A stretch of DNA of 64,000 nucleotides, from contig JAJLRJ010000011.1 of NCBI GenBank assembly GCA_024195265.1, forward strand, positions 25,020,177 through 25,084,176. The letters are read 5' to 3'. The notes under the pieces are model-generated. The model was not told the origin of the DNA. It ran no database searches and worked only from the letters and a program-made list of their open reading frames with translations. Within the stretch, counting starts at the first letter, position 1; each line of letters starts with the position of its first letter. This DNA comes from Dendrophyllia cribrosa. Lineage: Eukaryota; Cnidaria; Anthozoa; Scleractinia; Dendrophylliidae. Positions 22,475 to 33,100 of the stretch are shown here, piece after piece. The position numbers were made by a program, and so were the translations under genes.

Positions 22475-23694
22475 ATCAGTGAGGTAAAATGGCACTGGTT
22501 GCTCGAGTTCTCCAGTACGCTCGTGGTGATCATTCTTGCATCCCACGAGAAACCCAAGAGCACGTTAACGAGGAAATGAGTTCCAGTGCAAGCAGCTCGG
22601 ATTTGCAATAAAGTGATTCAGATGTGGAATCGGATGGCTTTGTCGAACACTGCTTCGAGGTCATGTTTGTTCCAGATATGGATGTCCAACAAGTAAACAT
22701 GTAGTATTGCTGTATATCCACGTCTGGAACAAACATTACCTCGCAGCAATAACAGGTGGGTGTATGTAAGGAAATGCTGGGTATTTGTATATATAAGGTG
22801 TGTGAAGGGGGGGGGGGGGGGGGGGTGGGGGAGGGGTCATACAAAATTTCTGACTGATCGGGGGGGGGGGGGGGGGGGGGCAATAACTAAATTCAGTTCT
22901 TTTGAAAGGGGGTATTACCTAATATTTTCCTACTTGAAGCTCATTTTCCGGCCCCCTCCTCCTGATAATTATTGCACAGTCCCTTAGATTCAACATGGAG
23001 CAATTTAAAGGGAAAAATATCGTTTTTGTTAGTGAATGGCTAGTGGAAAAGGGACTGACAAAGCTTTGCAGTGTTTTTGAAGGTTTGTATGAATAGTTTA
23101 ATATGTTAAATATTTATAAATCGTAGATTTTTAACAGCTTCAACTGCCGTTCAACGCGTACAAGATTTCGAAGTCAAGGTGGCTGACTGTATGGCCAGTC
23201 CATTAAATGTCCGCAGAACTTAAATGGCCATGAAAATGAAAAACACTGTAAAATGAACAACAACCTCTCTCAAACAAAAAAATCATAGAGGAACATTTGT
23301 CAGTTGCTATAAAACACGTTTAGAATAATAAATTTTCACCTCGTGGAATAACGCTTGCAAGCGATTTGTTCATTACACCCAACAGCTCCACCAAAAATAA
23401 ATCAACCGCTTTGCTAAATATTTTTGCAACATTTGTTCATCACACGAGGAATTACTTAATTAAAAAAGTTATCGAAAAGTAAATCCCCAAACAATAACAA
23501 AATTCATTTCGACCTGGTGTCCACAGGAGTGCCGTGAGATATCAGTTGCAGAGTATACGCGGTTCAGTGGAGTATATTCTCGAAGAAAACACTAGCTACA
23601 ATAAATCAGAAAAACTGAATGCAAAGCGTATTTTTTATTCTCACTAAAAACATTTTATCGTTAGGAAGGGCATTTGACAGTCAAATCCATCAAC

Positions 23695-24645
23695 CCGTGT
23701 GCGCGCCCGCCGTTGGGCAGGGCCGGGCGCGTATGCCGCCACACAACATTCGGGATCTTAGCAATTTTGAAACCAAAACGAGGCTTTGTTTTTCGCACGG
23801 CTATATGGCCGAATGTCACGTCAGCTCGGTAAACACTTTGATGTTTTGCTGTGTTTAGCGGAGAAAACCATTTCAAATTACAGTCGTTATTTCCCTGTAT
23901 TTTTTCGCGGTTTGGTACTCAAGACAGGGATACTAATAAAGGGATACTCAGAAGCCGCTATAGTGGAAAAAGAAGAGCTGTCAAGGATAAAATCTTGCTT
24001 CGAGGAACTTCATACGTTTTAATCAATGTGGGATTTCAGAACTGAAGAAGCGGAGATGTAAAGAATTTCTTAAAGGTAAAACAAATTACATTTTTCGATG
24101 GGAATTTATGTTGATATCAATCTGTGATTGACTTTTTCTTTAAGTTCTTGTTAGTTTTGGAGAGTTTTTTATGAAACGTGCTCAAATTCAGTCGTTTCGT
24201 GATTTATTTCATTAAAGACTACAGCTCGGCCTCTATGCGCTATAAATGGTTCGCGTTTTGCTTTTAAACATAAACTTATGGAGATTTGAATAAAATTTTT
24301 CGAAAGAAGATTGTGTTGTCCATTTTTATGTGTTTGTTCATTCATTACATAGGTTGAAAAGCGATTTTATGTAAACAAAACGAGACGTGGATTTTATAGT
24401 TCTAACTTCACTCGCGTGGCCTTATGCAAGTATGTTTTTTGCAATTTTGATTTCCAAATCAGTTTCTCGGGCAATTTTTGATAAGCAACAGGTGTATTTT
24501 ATTCGGAAAGTAGTCGTACCAGTTATTCTAGTCGGAGAAAAAGTTGTTTTTGTGAACTTTTGCAGGGTCTAAATGTACTGTGTAAACGGTCGCGTAATTC
24601 TGTTTTTGAGAATTGCTAAAATTGAAAAATAACCCGGTCGTCAAT
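23695..24645. repeat. Dispersed repeat, about 950 bp, copy 1
   Basis: It is closely similar, in reverse complement, to 39258-40215, covering a GC-rich end, a middle that reads FPVFFRGL..KTGILI in one frame, and the far end with GGTCGCGTAATTCTGTTTTT. A short third relative lies at about 51325-51420. No protein family is recognised. It ends exactly where the MITE at 24647 begins. Confidence 0.7.
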
Positions 24646-24697
24646 CTTAACCCTATTCTGCCTGGGCTTTTTTTGAGTTCCTGAGCCTTGAGGGGGG

Positions 24698-24731
<34 letters not shown>

Positions 24732-24893
24732 GGCACATTGCAACTTCAAGAACGTTAAGGCTGTGATAATGAAATCTAGAGGATACATAGTACGTTCAAA
24801 ACTGTCTCCTTTGTGATCCGCACAATGGAACGATGACGTCATATGACGTAGTTATTAGGTAATTAGTTATACGGCCGCCATATTCGATCCGGA

Positions 24894-25318
24894 AGAAACG
24901 GCAAACTGATCCTTACGGCAGAAAAACAGAAGCAGAAGCAGAAGCAAATAAAATAAAAGTGGAATATAATAGTGCCCAATATTATTTCGCTTCGCAATAC
25001 AAAGCTTCTTCAGGGGCTAGCACTATAAATGATTACAACTGTAAAACCGTTATACAAGTGGTTTTGAAAAATCTAAAGAATAACAAAAACAATGAATATG
25101 ATTGGTGAAGGGTTTGACGGGTGATGAAAAGTTAATGACGTTCGTCGCGTCTGTTGATTCCAAGTGGTTCTAACGTCTTTGCTTTGTCTATGAGAAATGC
25201 TTCACGCGCTTTTCGTACAGAGTCTCTGCTATTACTTATTAATTCCAGTGGTATAAGTTGCATATCCTTAGTAGAGTGTCCCGGTAGATCATAAAGTGTT
25301 CTGATATAGGATCCGCCA
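24894..25318 (-). mobile_element. 5'-truncated Penelope-like retroelement, GIY-YIG tail
   Basis: The minus frame (25338 to 25132) encodes YDLPGHSTKDMQLIPLELI and, further on, EAFLIDKAKTLEPLGINRR. This is the C-terminal signature that follows the GIY-YIG endonuclease domain in Penelope-like elements (LPGHS and ..IxKLxTLxPxGLN). Reverse transcriptase and the GIY-YIG core are missing, so only the 3' end remains. GATCC flanks both sides and looks like the target duplication in the host MITE. A structured 3' motif lies at 24963-25035. Confidence 0.65.
24963..25035 (-). ncRNA. Hammerhead-like 3' motif of the Penelope-like fragment
   Basis: Minus strand: AGUGCUAGCCC, CUGAAGA, helix AGCUU..GAAGC, GAAA, AUAUUGGGCACU. 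CUGAAGA differs from the hammerhead CUGAUGA at one base, and AGUGC/GCACU closes the structure. Penelope-like elements are known to carry hammerhead motifs in their terminal repeats. Activity is not claimed. Confidence 0.4.
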
Positions 25319-25653
25319 TTTTGGATTTCTGAAATCATTCATAACCTCTTTAAAACCGTCCAAATTGACTCAAAATTAATCAAAACCAATAAGGAAACGC
25401 TAAATGACGTAAAAATGAAAAAGTTATACCAATAAACATTGTCTTTCTTCATTCAAAGGTAAAAATATGCAAATTTCAAACAGCATGGCTGTCAAAATCT
25501 TGTTGGAAAGATCAAGTCACGTGATCAACACAGTGTCATGTGAAATCGTTGTCAGATAAATTTTAGGAAAAGTCACAAAGTTTGATGGCGTTTGAATAGA
25601 TATTAAAGAAGTTATGAATGTTGAAAGCTAGCGCGGGCACTTTTTGCCCCCCC

Positions 25654-25685
<32 letters not shown>

Positions 25686-25854
25686 AGGAAAAATTGGGTT
25701 AAGCTAAAAACGCTACTTGTGTATTTTTAGATTTGAGCCTTTGTGATAGAATACTTACTAGTATATTTTTACTTATGCTATTTAGAAGTACATTAATTGG
25801 AATCCAATTGGATAAGCTGACTTCTCTATGTTTATTATTTCATTCCCTTATTTG

Positions 25855-26440
25855 ATTATTGCGACATCGCATAGAGCAGTCTGCTACAACAAGCCCAGGA
25901 TATATTTCAGCGCCTGCAAAGTAGATCTGCTCGGATAATTACATGTTGCGCACGCTCTTCTGATGCAATCGGATATTTGCACTGGTCGACACTTTCAAAT
26001 AGGCGCTCCTACCATAAGGCGAAACTTGTTTTTCTCTGTCTTCATTCACTAGTTCCAAGCTATTTTATATCATATTTTACTAGATTTTCTAACATTCATA
26101 ACTACATTACAAGGCAGAGCATTAGGCTATCCTACCAAGGGTTAAACTAAATTTTGGGAAAAATACCTTTCTTTTTAGTGGCCTAGCGCGAAAATTGTTA
26201 ACAAACTTCCTGCAAACATAGTATACTCCGAAAACATACAATCTTTCTGCCGCCGAGCAAAATATTTTTTTCTTATCATATTTTTTTTTGTAACGTACCT
26301 TATTGCAATTAGTATTCTAACTAGATTTTAATGTAAATTAAATTTTAATGTAATGTATTTTTTCAGATGCAGGGCCCCCATGGATACCAGCCTTTGACCT
26401 GAATGCAGGGGCCACCCTGTTTAAATAGTTAAAAAGTTTT
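25855..26440 (+). pseudogene. LINE (CR1/L2-type) 3' end, decayed
   Basis: Plus-strand fragments read LQQAQDIFQRLQSRSARIIT, then LHWSTLSNRRSYHKAKLVF and KIVNKLPANIVYSENIQSF. These resemble the C-terminal tail of CR1/L2-type reverse transcriptases, with frameshifts and stops between them. A 3' UTR with GCAGGGCCCCCATGGATACC and CAGGGGCCACCCTGTTTAAA follows and ends directly in the (TTTAC)n tail. Confidence 0.6.
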
Positions 26441-26751
26441 ACTTTACTTTACTTTACTTACTTTACTTTACTTACTTTACTTTACTTTACTTTACTTTAC
26501 TTTACTTTACTTACTTACGTTACGTTACGTTACGTTACTTTACTTTACTTTACTTTACTTTACTTTACTTTACTTTACTTTACGTTACGTTACTTTACTT
26601 TACTTTACTTTACTTTACTTTACTTTACTTTACTTTACTTTACTTTACTTTACTTTACTTCACTTTACTTCACTTTACTTTACTTTACTTTTCTTTACTT
26701 TACTTTACTTTACTTTACTTTACTTTACTTTACTTTACTTTACTTTACTAT
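26441..26751. repeat. (TTTAC)n microsatellite, about 310 bp
   Basis: Pentanucleotide ACTTT/TTTAC repeats with local GTTAC and TTAC variants. They begin at the 3' end of the LINE fragment, so the array probably grew from the element's simple 3' tail. Confidence 0.95.
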
Positions 26752-26824
26752 TACACATCGTGCGACAAAAAAGGCATCTGTTGCTGGAAATACTGGATTT
26801 ACAACACAAACAAATGCATTTCTA

Positions 26825-26904
26825 CTTGATAAAAAATAAAACACAAACAGCGGTGATAAACATGGTAATTTATCACCGCTATTTGTGTTTTATTTGTCAT
26901 CAAG
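26825..26904. repeat. Near-perfect hairpin, 80 bp
   Basis: CTTGATAAAAAATAAAACAC at 26825 pairs with GTGTTTTATTTGTCATCAAG ending at 26904; the centre contains AGCGGTGATAAA and its complement. Possibly a very short foldback element, about 200 bp downstream of the GPCR stop codon. Confidence 0.65.
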
Positions 26905-27107
26905 TTGCGATGGCCTAAGAACAAGAGTTTATATATGATACATTTCTACTTGCTCGCGATAAAACAAGCAATGAGAACAAATTATGATAAAAACGGTAGG
27001 CATCACTCCCTGGGGTTTTCTTTGATCTCCGATGGGTTGGGATGACATAAACTTCTTTCCTCTCAGATTACATGGCGGTATGCTAGTAAAATAAAATAAA
27101 ATAGTCA

Positions 27108-30100
27108 TCACTCCCTGGAGCTTTTGTCTGTTTCCTGGGTCGGGTGGGTCGTGCTAATAGCCAGTTCCATCATCTGATCATGATGTTCCCTGGCAGGATG
27201 CACCATGTTAGTTGCTGGGCGGCAAGTGCAGCACACCATTCTCTTCAACTTCTTCCTAAAACGCTGGTTGACCAAAGCGTAAACAATCGGGTTGATAGCG
27301 GAATTGAACAAGACCATTGTGTTAGATGCAGCTAACGAGAGAAACGCGTACGAGGGTGAATAATGCACCATGACGTAGTTGATTCTGTCAGTCACCCAGC
27401 ACACTCCAAAGACGACACTGACAATAATGACCATCAAGGTGACTCGTTTGCGTACCTTGAACACACTCTGTAAATAGAAAAGAACAAAGAAAAAAAAGTA
27501 TAGATATGTTATCAAATGGCACTTGTGGTCAATGGTGTTTCGTGAGATAAGAAGCGGACGCAGAATGGGACGCCAGGAGTCCATACAGGAGTCCATACAT
27601 ACTTAGAATCGTCTTATAAGAATTAAAACATATTTGATACTTGTACTTGTACAAAACCCTAACCCTAACCCTGAAACTTCGTCGGTTTCTGTCTCTCTAC
27701 AGTGCTAAGTTGTCTTGCTTCGAATGGAATTCGAATCGATTGTTGACCAGGAGGTAATACTAAGCCATGAGGAGCGTGTCCGGGGCAGTTTTCATTCTCG
27801 CATTCATCAAAACCCTTCCTCAATCACAAAGTCAGTTTCAAAGCTTGACACGGATTTGAATCTAAAGTCGTATTAACGAAACGTTTCCATTTTAATTGGA
27901 TGCAGCATTCAGTTAGACAAAAATAGTAATGTCGTATCATTTCAAATGTAAAGGCACAATAAGGGCGCGTTTTTTGGGACATATTCTTGTCATCCTGAAA
28001 TCAGAACACGCTGACAAAACTATGTTGTTTACATTCTCATACACCAACATTTTTTTCCAGGTACACATAGTCAAAGTAACGACTTCTTTCCAAATTTTAC
28101 GAGAGGAATAGGTGCGATATTTAGAGGTGTTCTGTCCCAAAAAACCGTGCCCTTAGTTTTTAAGTCGTTAATTAATAACTTCGTTGTTGTTTCTAACCTG
28201 TTGTAAATTGTTGTTTTCATTTAGCTCTGTACGTTTCAACCACAAACTGTATACGACTCTCGAGTATAAAGCTACCATCAACGCGACTACGAACAATACC
28301 AAAATTAGCTTAGACATACTGTAAGCTTTGCCTATCCATTCTTCAGGCCACGTATTAATGCAGTATTTTCGTTCCTTGTTAAACTTTCTAAACATGTACG
28401 ATGGGATCATCAAAATTAATCCAACAATCCAGGAACAAGGTATGATCACCTGAAATGATATCAAGGAAAATATATGATTCAGTGTCCACAATTCCTCCTA
28501 AAATCCAATCCCCACGTCACTGTGAGGTTTCTCCTTGATATCAACGCCGAATGGTTTAGATAAATAAACGATTTTAATGAGAAGACACATGGACGCCATG
28601 ATGGTAAAAGAACATACCCATAGTTCCCAGTGAGACATATATGGTAACTTCCGGTTACTAACTAAGGTTCCGGTAACATAACATAAACATTACATCTCCT
28701 TCCTTCTAGTTAGAAAATCTACATCAAATCACAGAACTAGGATAACAATTGCAACAGCGGCAACAAAAGACGCGCATAAACTTGATAACTGCTTAAGAAA
28801 ACGGCGCTTTTAGGCTAGTGTCCAACTAATACGAGTATATAAATTAACAAAACAAATGAGATATAACGATATATGTACATGTAGTTCATTTCGAACAGTC
28901 ACACAGTCCTAAAATGAAACTTAAATTAAGGCGATGAGTTGAAATTAAAGTTCAAACAAAGTTCTCACAAAGTTCAAAGTTCATTCCAACACGGTAAGGT
29001 TACAAGTCAAGGATCTTCCGAGGAATCTGTCTCCTTGTGGATCTACGCAAAGGCTGTTGGCCACCGAAATTGGAAGAGCCCGTAAGGCGTTCTTGATCTT
29101 CTTTGGGACCATCAACTTTAACATTGCCATCAGAACTGTTAGAACTTGGCCAATCTGTTTGGAGTGTTCACAGCTGTAGATGGATCGCGATAAGGCTCAA
29201 GCATGTTAAGGCATGGACTGTTCTTTGATCTTAGACCCCCCGCGAAGAAAACTATTTTTTCTAGTAGAAGTAATGCTCTTTTGGTCTTAACGACCATCAA
29301 AAGTGCAAAGCAGAAATATTTCAACGTCCTTAAACCTTTTGAGGTTTAACAACTGTGGTCTCGTGACTGGTGACGTCATAGTTAAGGAAAAAAGAGTAAT
29401 CTACAACGGGCCAAGGATGGTTTATTGTGGCGGCCAATAAACCATGCGGTATTTATTGACTTGGTGCATAGATACAATCCGTGTCCTGAATGGAGAAATA
29501 TCTTCTTTCATTAAGAAGTTATTAAAAGAATAAAAGGGTCACGTGACCTAAATTACTCTTTAACGATAAATCGCAGTCAGCCATTCAGGACAGATTCTTA
29601 AAGGGGGAAACCACAGAATTACGTTGGTATCTCAAAATATACCTATTATATGTCATATCGGCGGCCCATTTTCACTTTTCTCTTTGCGTAAGAAAACTGT
29701 TATAACAGGTCACGTGATGTAAACATTCCACACATAGAGTAAACGCTAATTTAAGGACATGAAGTTTCATGTTATTACCAAGTCTGACGATGTTTATGTA
29801 TATATTTTTAAAGTAATGACTCTTGACGGATTTTATGCAAATTAGGCTCTGGGACATGCCTTAACATGCTTGAGGGAGGGTTTAAACTCGGAGACATTAA
29901 CACAATTGGGGGGTCCTGTGGGTGTTCGTTGACGAGTGGGATGTCGACGCCATTGGCCTTGAGGTTTTCATCGTCACGGCTAAGCGAGGACTGGTTCAGT
30001 TTCTTGAAAAATGATGAGTGTCCTCGTTACAGTGCGGTCTTCACTTACAGCAGTCATCAAACTACCCTTCTTACGCACAACAGACATAGGAGTAGGATCA

Positions 30101-33100
30101 TACACAGTCGCACCTTTCGACGCAGTAAACAGTCTCTTTACCAGCACACTTTCACCGGGAATGATGATACAGGGTTTCACGTAGCTCTTGTTGTCGGCGT
30201 GAGCTTTGGTCTTTTGCTTCTGTGACGAGTCATACTTGCGAAAAATCTCGGATACAGGGTCGACACAGTCTTCTTGCGGTAGCTTGCTGCGGACAGCACG
30301 TTTGAATAACAATACAGCAGGGGCGGTGCCAGTTGTTGCATGAGGAGTTGTGCGGTACAATGTAGTTGCGTAAGAATCCTTGTAGCTCTTTTCTCCAGTT
30401 CTCCCCTTCAGCTTTGGCAGCCTTGATACACTTCTTTAGCGTTTTCACACACCTCACAACCTCACCATTGGTCCTAGGCCAAAGTGATATGTTGAAGCCA
30501 CAAATGTAATAATTGACCACAAATGCAATAAAGCCCTCAAATGTAATAAGGATTGACCACAAATGTAATGAAGCCCTTCTCTGATTCGTCTTAAGGAAAT
30601 TATTAATTCCCCAAAGTGGCATATGGCGTGGCATAAACTTAATCCAGCACCGCTTGGCTGGTTTGAGATAATCGGTATTGCCTGGCGCACTTGACAAGCT
30701 CACACACCCGTCTTAACGCTCACTGCCTCAGACTAGTACTGTACGTTGTTTGAACCAAAAGTTTATATTAAATTCAGCGGTGCACACTGCTATCGTCGAC
30801 GACGACGTTGAAATGTTTTGTTGTAGGAATGCCATGTTTGCTGTTGAAATTGTTATAATTAGTTAAAGCTTCTGATTGCATGCATTACCGTATGTGGGAT
30901 TAATATCATTTGTGCGCATGCTTTTACCGAAAGGAGGGCGATTTGAACAATTAAACTTTGAACTTTATATGAATTACTTTTAAGTGGCATGCCCTTCGGT
31001 CGCGCTAAGTTTTCTCTCTGTGATTTGATTGTCACGAAACCTGTTGTACACCGGTATCCTGTCTATACGTGTAGTTTACACTGTTTCATATAGAGGTACT
31101 GCTACTGGGGGATGTTACGAAGATTTTATTTGCCTCTGAAATGGTGGAGTAGCCAGGTGAAAGTAGTACGCAGTTTATTTGACAAAACTTTACAAAGTCT
31201 GGTTGCGAGGCGCTCTTCAGTATTGTAGTTGTTAATCTTTTTCGGGATTGAACACGTGACCGATATAGTCATATGAGGTGAAAGACACGTGATGTTCTTC
31301 TTACGTCAGAGACTGCTCTGTCAAAGTTTAGTGGCAAGGTGATGTAACTACCTATTTCCGGGTTGATCATGTGGCCGATGACGTGGTATACCGCTTAGAC
31401 CTAAGTGAACTGACATGAAATAACAAGAGGCTAGGATAAATAATTGCTTACGTTCGTTCAGGTTGTGAAATGTGAATAAACGTTTCTTTTAACTTGACAG
31501 CTATTCACTCCGAACATTACTTCGTTTACATTTTATAACTGGGCCTTGGTTCCGTACTAGAAAATGTTTAGTTGAGATAATAGCAACTTTAGGTTTGGTC
31601 ACGTGAATGACAGATGACGTCCAACACTCTACATAGACAACTTCGGTTTGTCCAAGTTTGGTTGTTCGAGAAAGATATGCATGACTGACGAAATCCTGGT
31701 CCTCACAACTTAGGGCTAGTAACCCTGTTCTGCAAACTGAAGAACGCACGGTAAAATCCATTATTACATTTGTGGTCAATCCGAATAAGGGTTTTATTAC
31801 ATTTGTGGTCAGTCCTTATTACATTTGAGGGCTTTATTGCATTTGTGGTCAATTATTACATTTCTGGCTTCAACATGGTATGACTTTGCGGTGTGTGAAA
31901 GCAAGCACTTTAGCAAACTTGGCGAACTCGTCTCCATTGAATGGTGGGCCATTATCTGACTTTACTACTTGGGGTGTTCCGAATGTCGCAAACAGCTGAT
32001 CCAGCTTGGGTATAACAGCGTTAGCAGATGTGGAGGACACTGGCTCAACAAACGTAAATCTTGAGTAGTCATCAATCAACAGGAGAAGGTTTTCGCAATC
32101 CACGTAGGCGAAGTCAACACTTACTTCATCAAACGGGTTGTCTGGTAATGCAGACATTTGAAGCAGTTCTCTGGTGTATATCGGGGTCACGATTTGACGT
32201 GGTAGGTAGGCTTTATCTTAGAGATTTTGGATCTTCAACTGGGTGTCTCGAAGCATAGTCAGCTTGGTTGGAAGCACCTGGGTGATATTCTACGTACGGT
32301 AAAGCGATACTGTTGTAGTTCCATGAGCCAGCGTTCTATCCAGTAGCGGATGGTTTTGATGATGGTTGTTGAACAAAGCAACAAGAGGTGTGGTAATGCT
32401 CTTAAACTCTTGGCCATAAACAAACAGGTGAAAGCGTTTGACTGCCCAGTATATTGATAGTGTTTCACGTTCCATCTGTGGATATCTTGCCTGGGCGGGT
32501 CTGAGCGGACAACTATGAAAGTACAGCGGTGTCACTTCCTTGGTCGACTCATCTTTCTGAGAGGAGACGGCACACAGACCTACAGGACTACCATAAACAA
32601 ATATGGAGGTTGGCTTTTCAGGATCAAAGTATCCAAGTGTAGTCTTGGTTGACAATGCAGCTTTCAGAAGTTCAAATGACGATTGCTCCTCTTCCGTCCA
32701 CTGTCACTTCACTCCGTCACACTGTCGGAGCTGTCGGAGCTGTCGGAGCTGTCGGAGCTGTCGGAGCTGTCGGAGCTGTCGGAGCTGTCGGAGGGGTCTG
32801 GTGATTACTGCAAAGTCCTTGATGAACTTTGAGCAGAATGCAACAGAAGTTAGGAAGCTTCGCACTTCCGATACATTGGTTGGCGGAGCAATGCTTTGGA
32901 GAGCTTCAACTTTTCTTGGATCAGGTAACATGCCCTTTTTAGAGAACACGTGCTCGAAAAAGAGCATGGCGAGTACTCGAAACTGACACTTTGGCAAATT
33001 GATTGCCAGTCCATTTGCATGAAGCTGGTGAAACACATGCTCTAGGTGTCGGTCATGGTCATCCTTGTCCACTCCACCGATGTCACACCATGTCACCAGG

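Larger units (their letters stand above)
21240..22985. mobile_element. Nested element with GGGACTGTGCAATAATTATC termini
   Basis: AGGGACTGTGCAATAATTAT at 21241 is matched in reverse at 22963-22985. Both termini are followed inward by G-rich tracts. Two further inverted-repeat elements (21450-21882 and 21907-22474) and a smaller hairpin near 22640-22745 lie inside. No transposase is seen, so the outer element is non-autonomous or a composite. Confidence 0.6.
24647..25702. mobile_element. G-tract MITE, split by a Penelope-like insertion
   Basis: The ends TTAACCCTATTCTGCCTGGG and AAATTGGGTTAA, the internal G and C runs and the segment CATATGACGTAGTTATTAGG match the intact copy at 45131-45765 in reverse orientation. 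The element is interrupted at about 24894-25311. Confidence 0.8.

Noticed and set aside
22488..22612. Small plus frame starting MALVARVLQYARGDHSCIPR
   Set aside because: Only about 41 codons, inside a nested repeat region; no family recognised.
27655..27675. Telomere-type CCCTAA repeats
   Set aside because: Only about three copies within an intron; too short to indicate a telomere or a fusion point.
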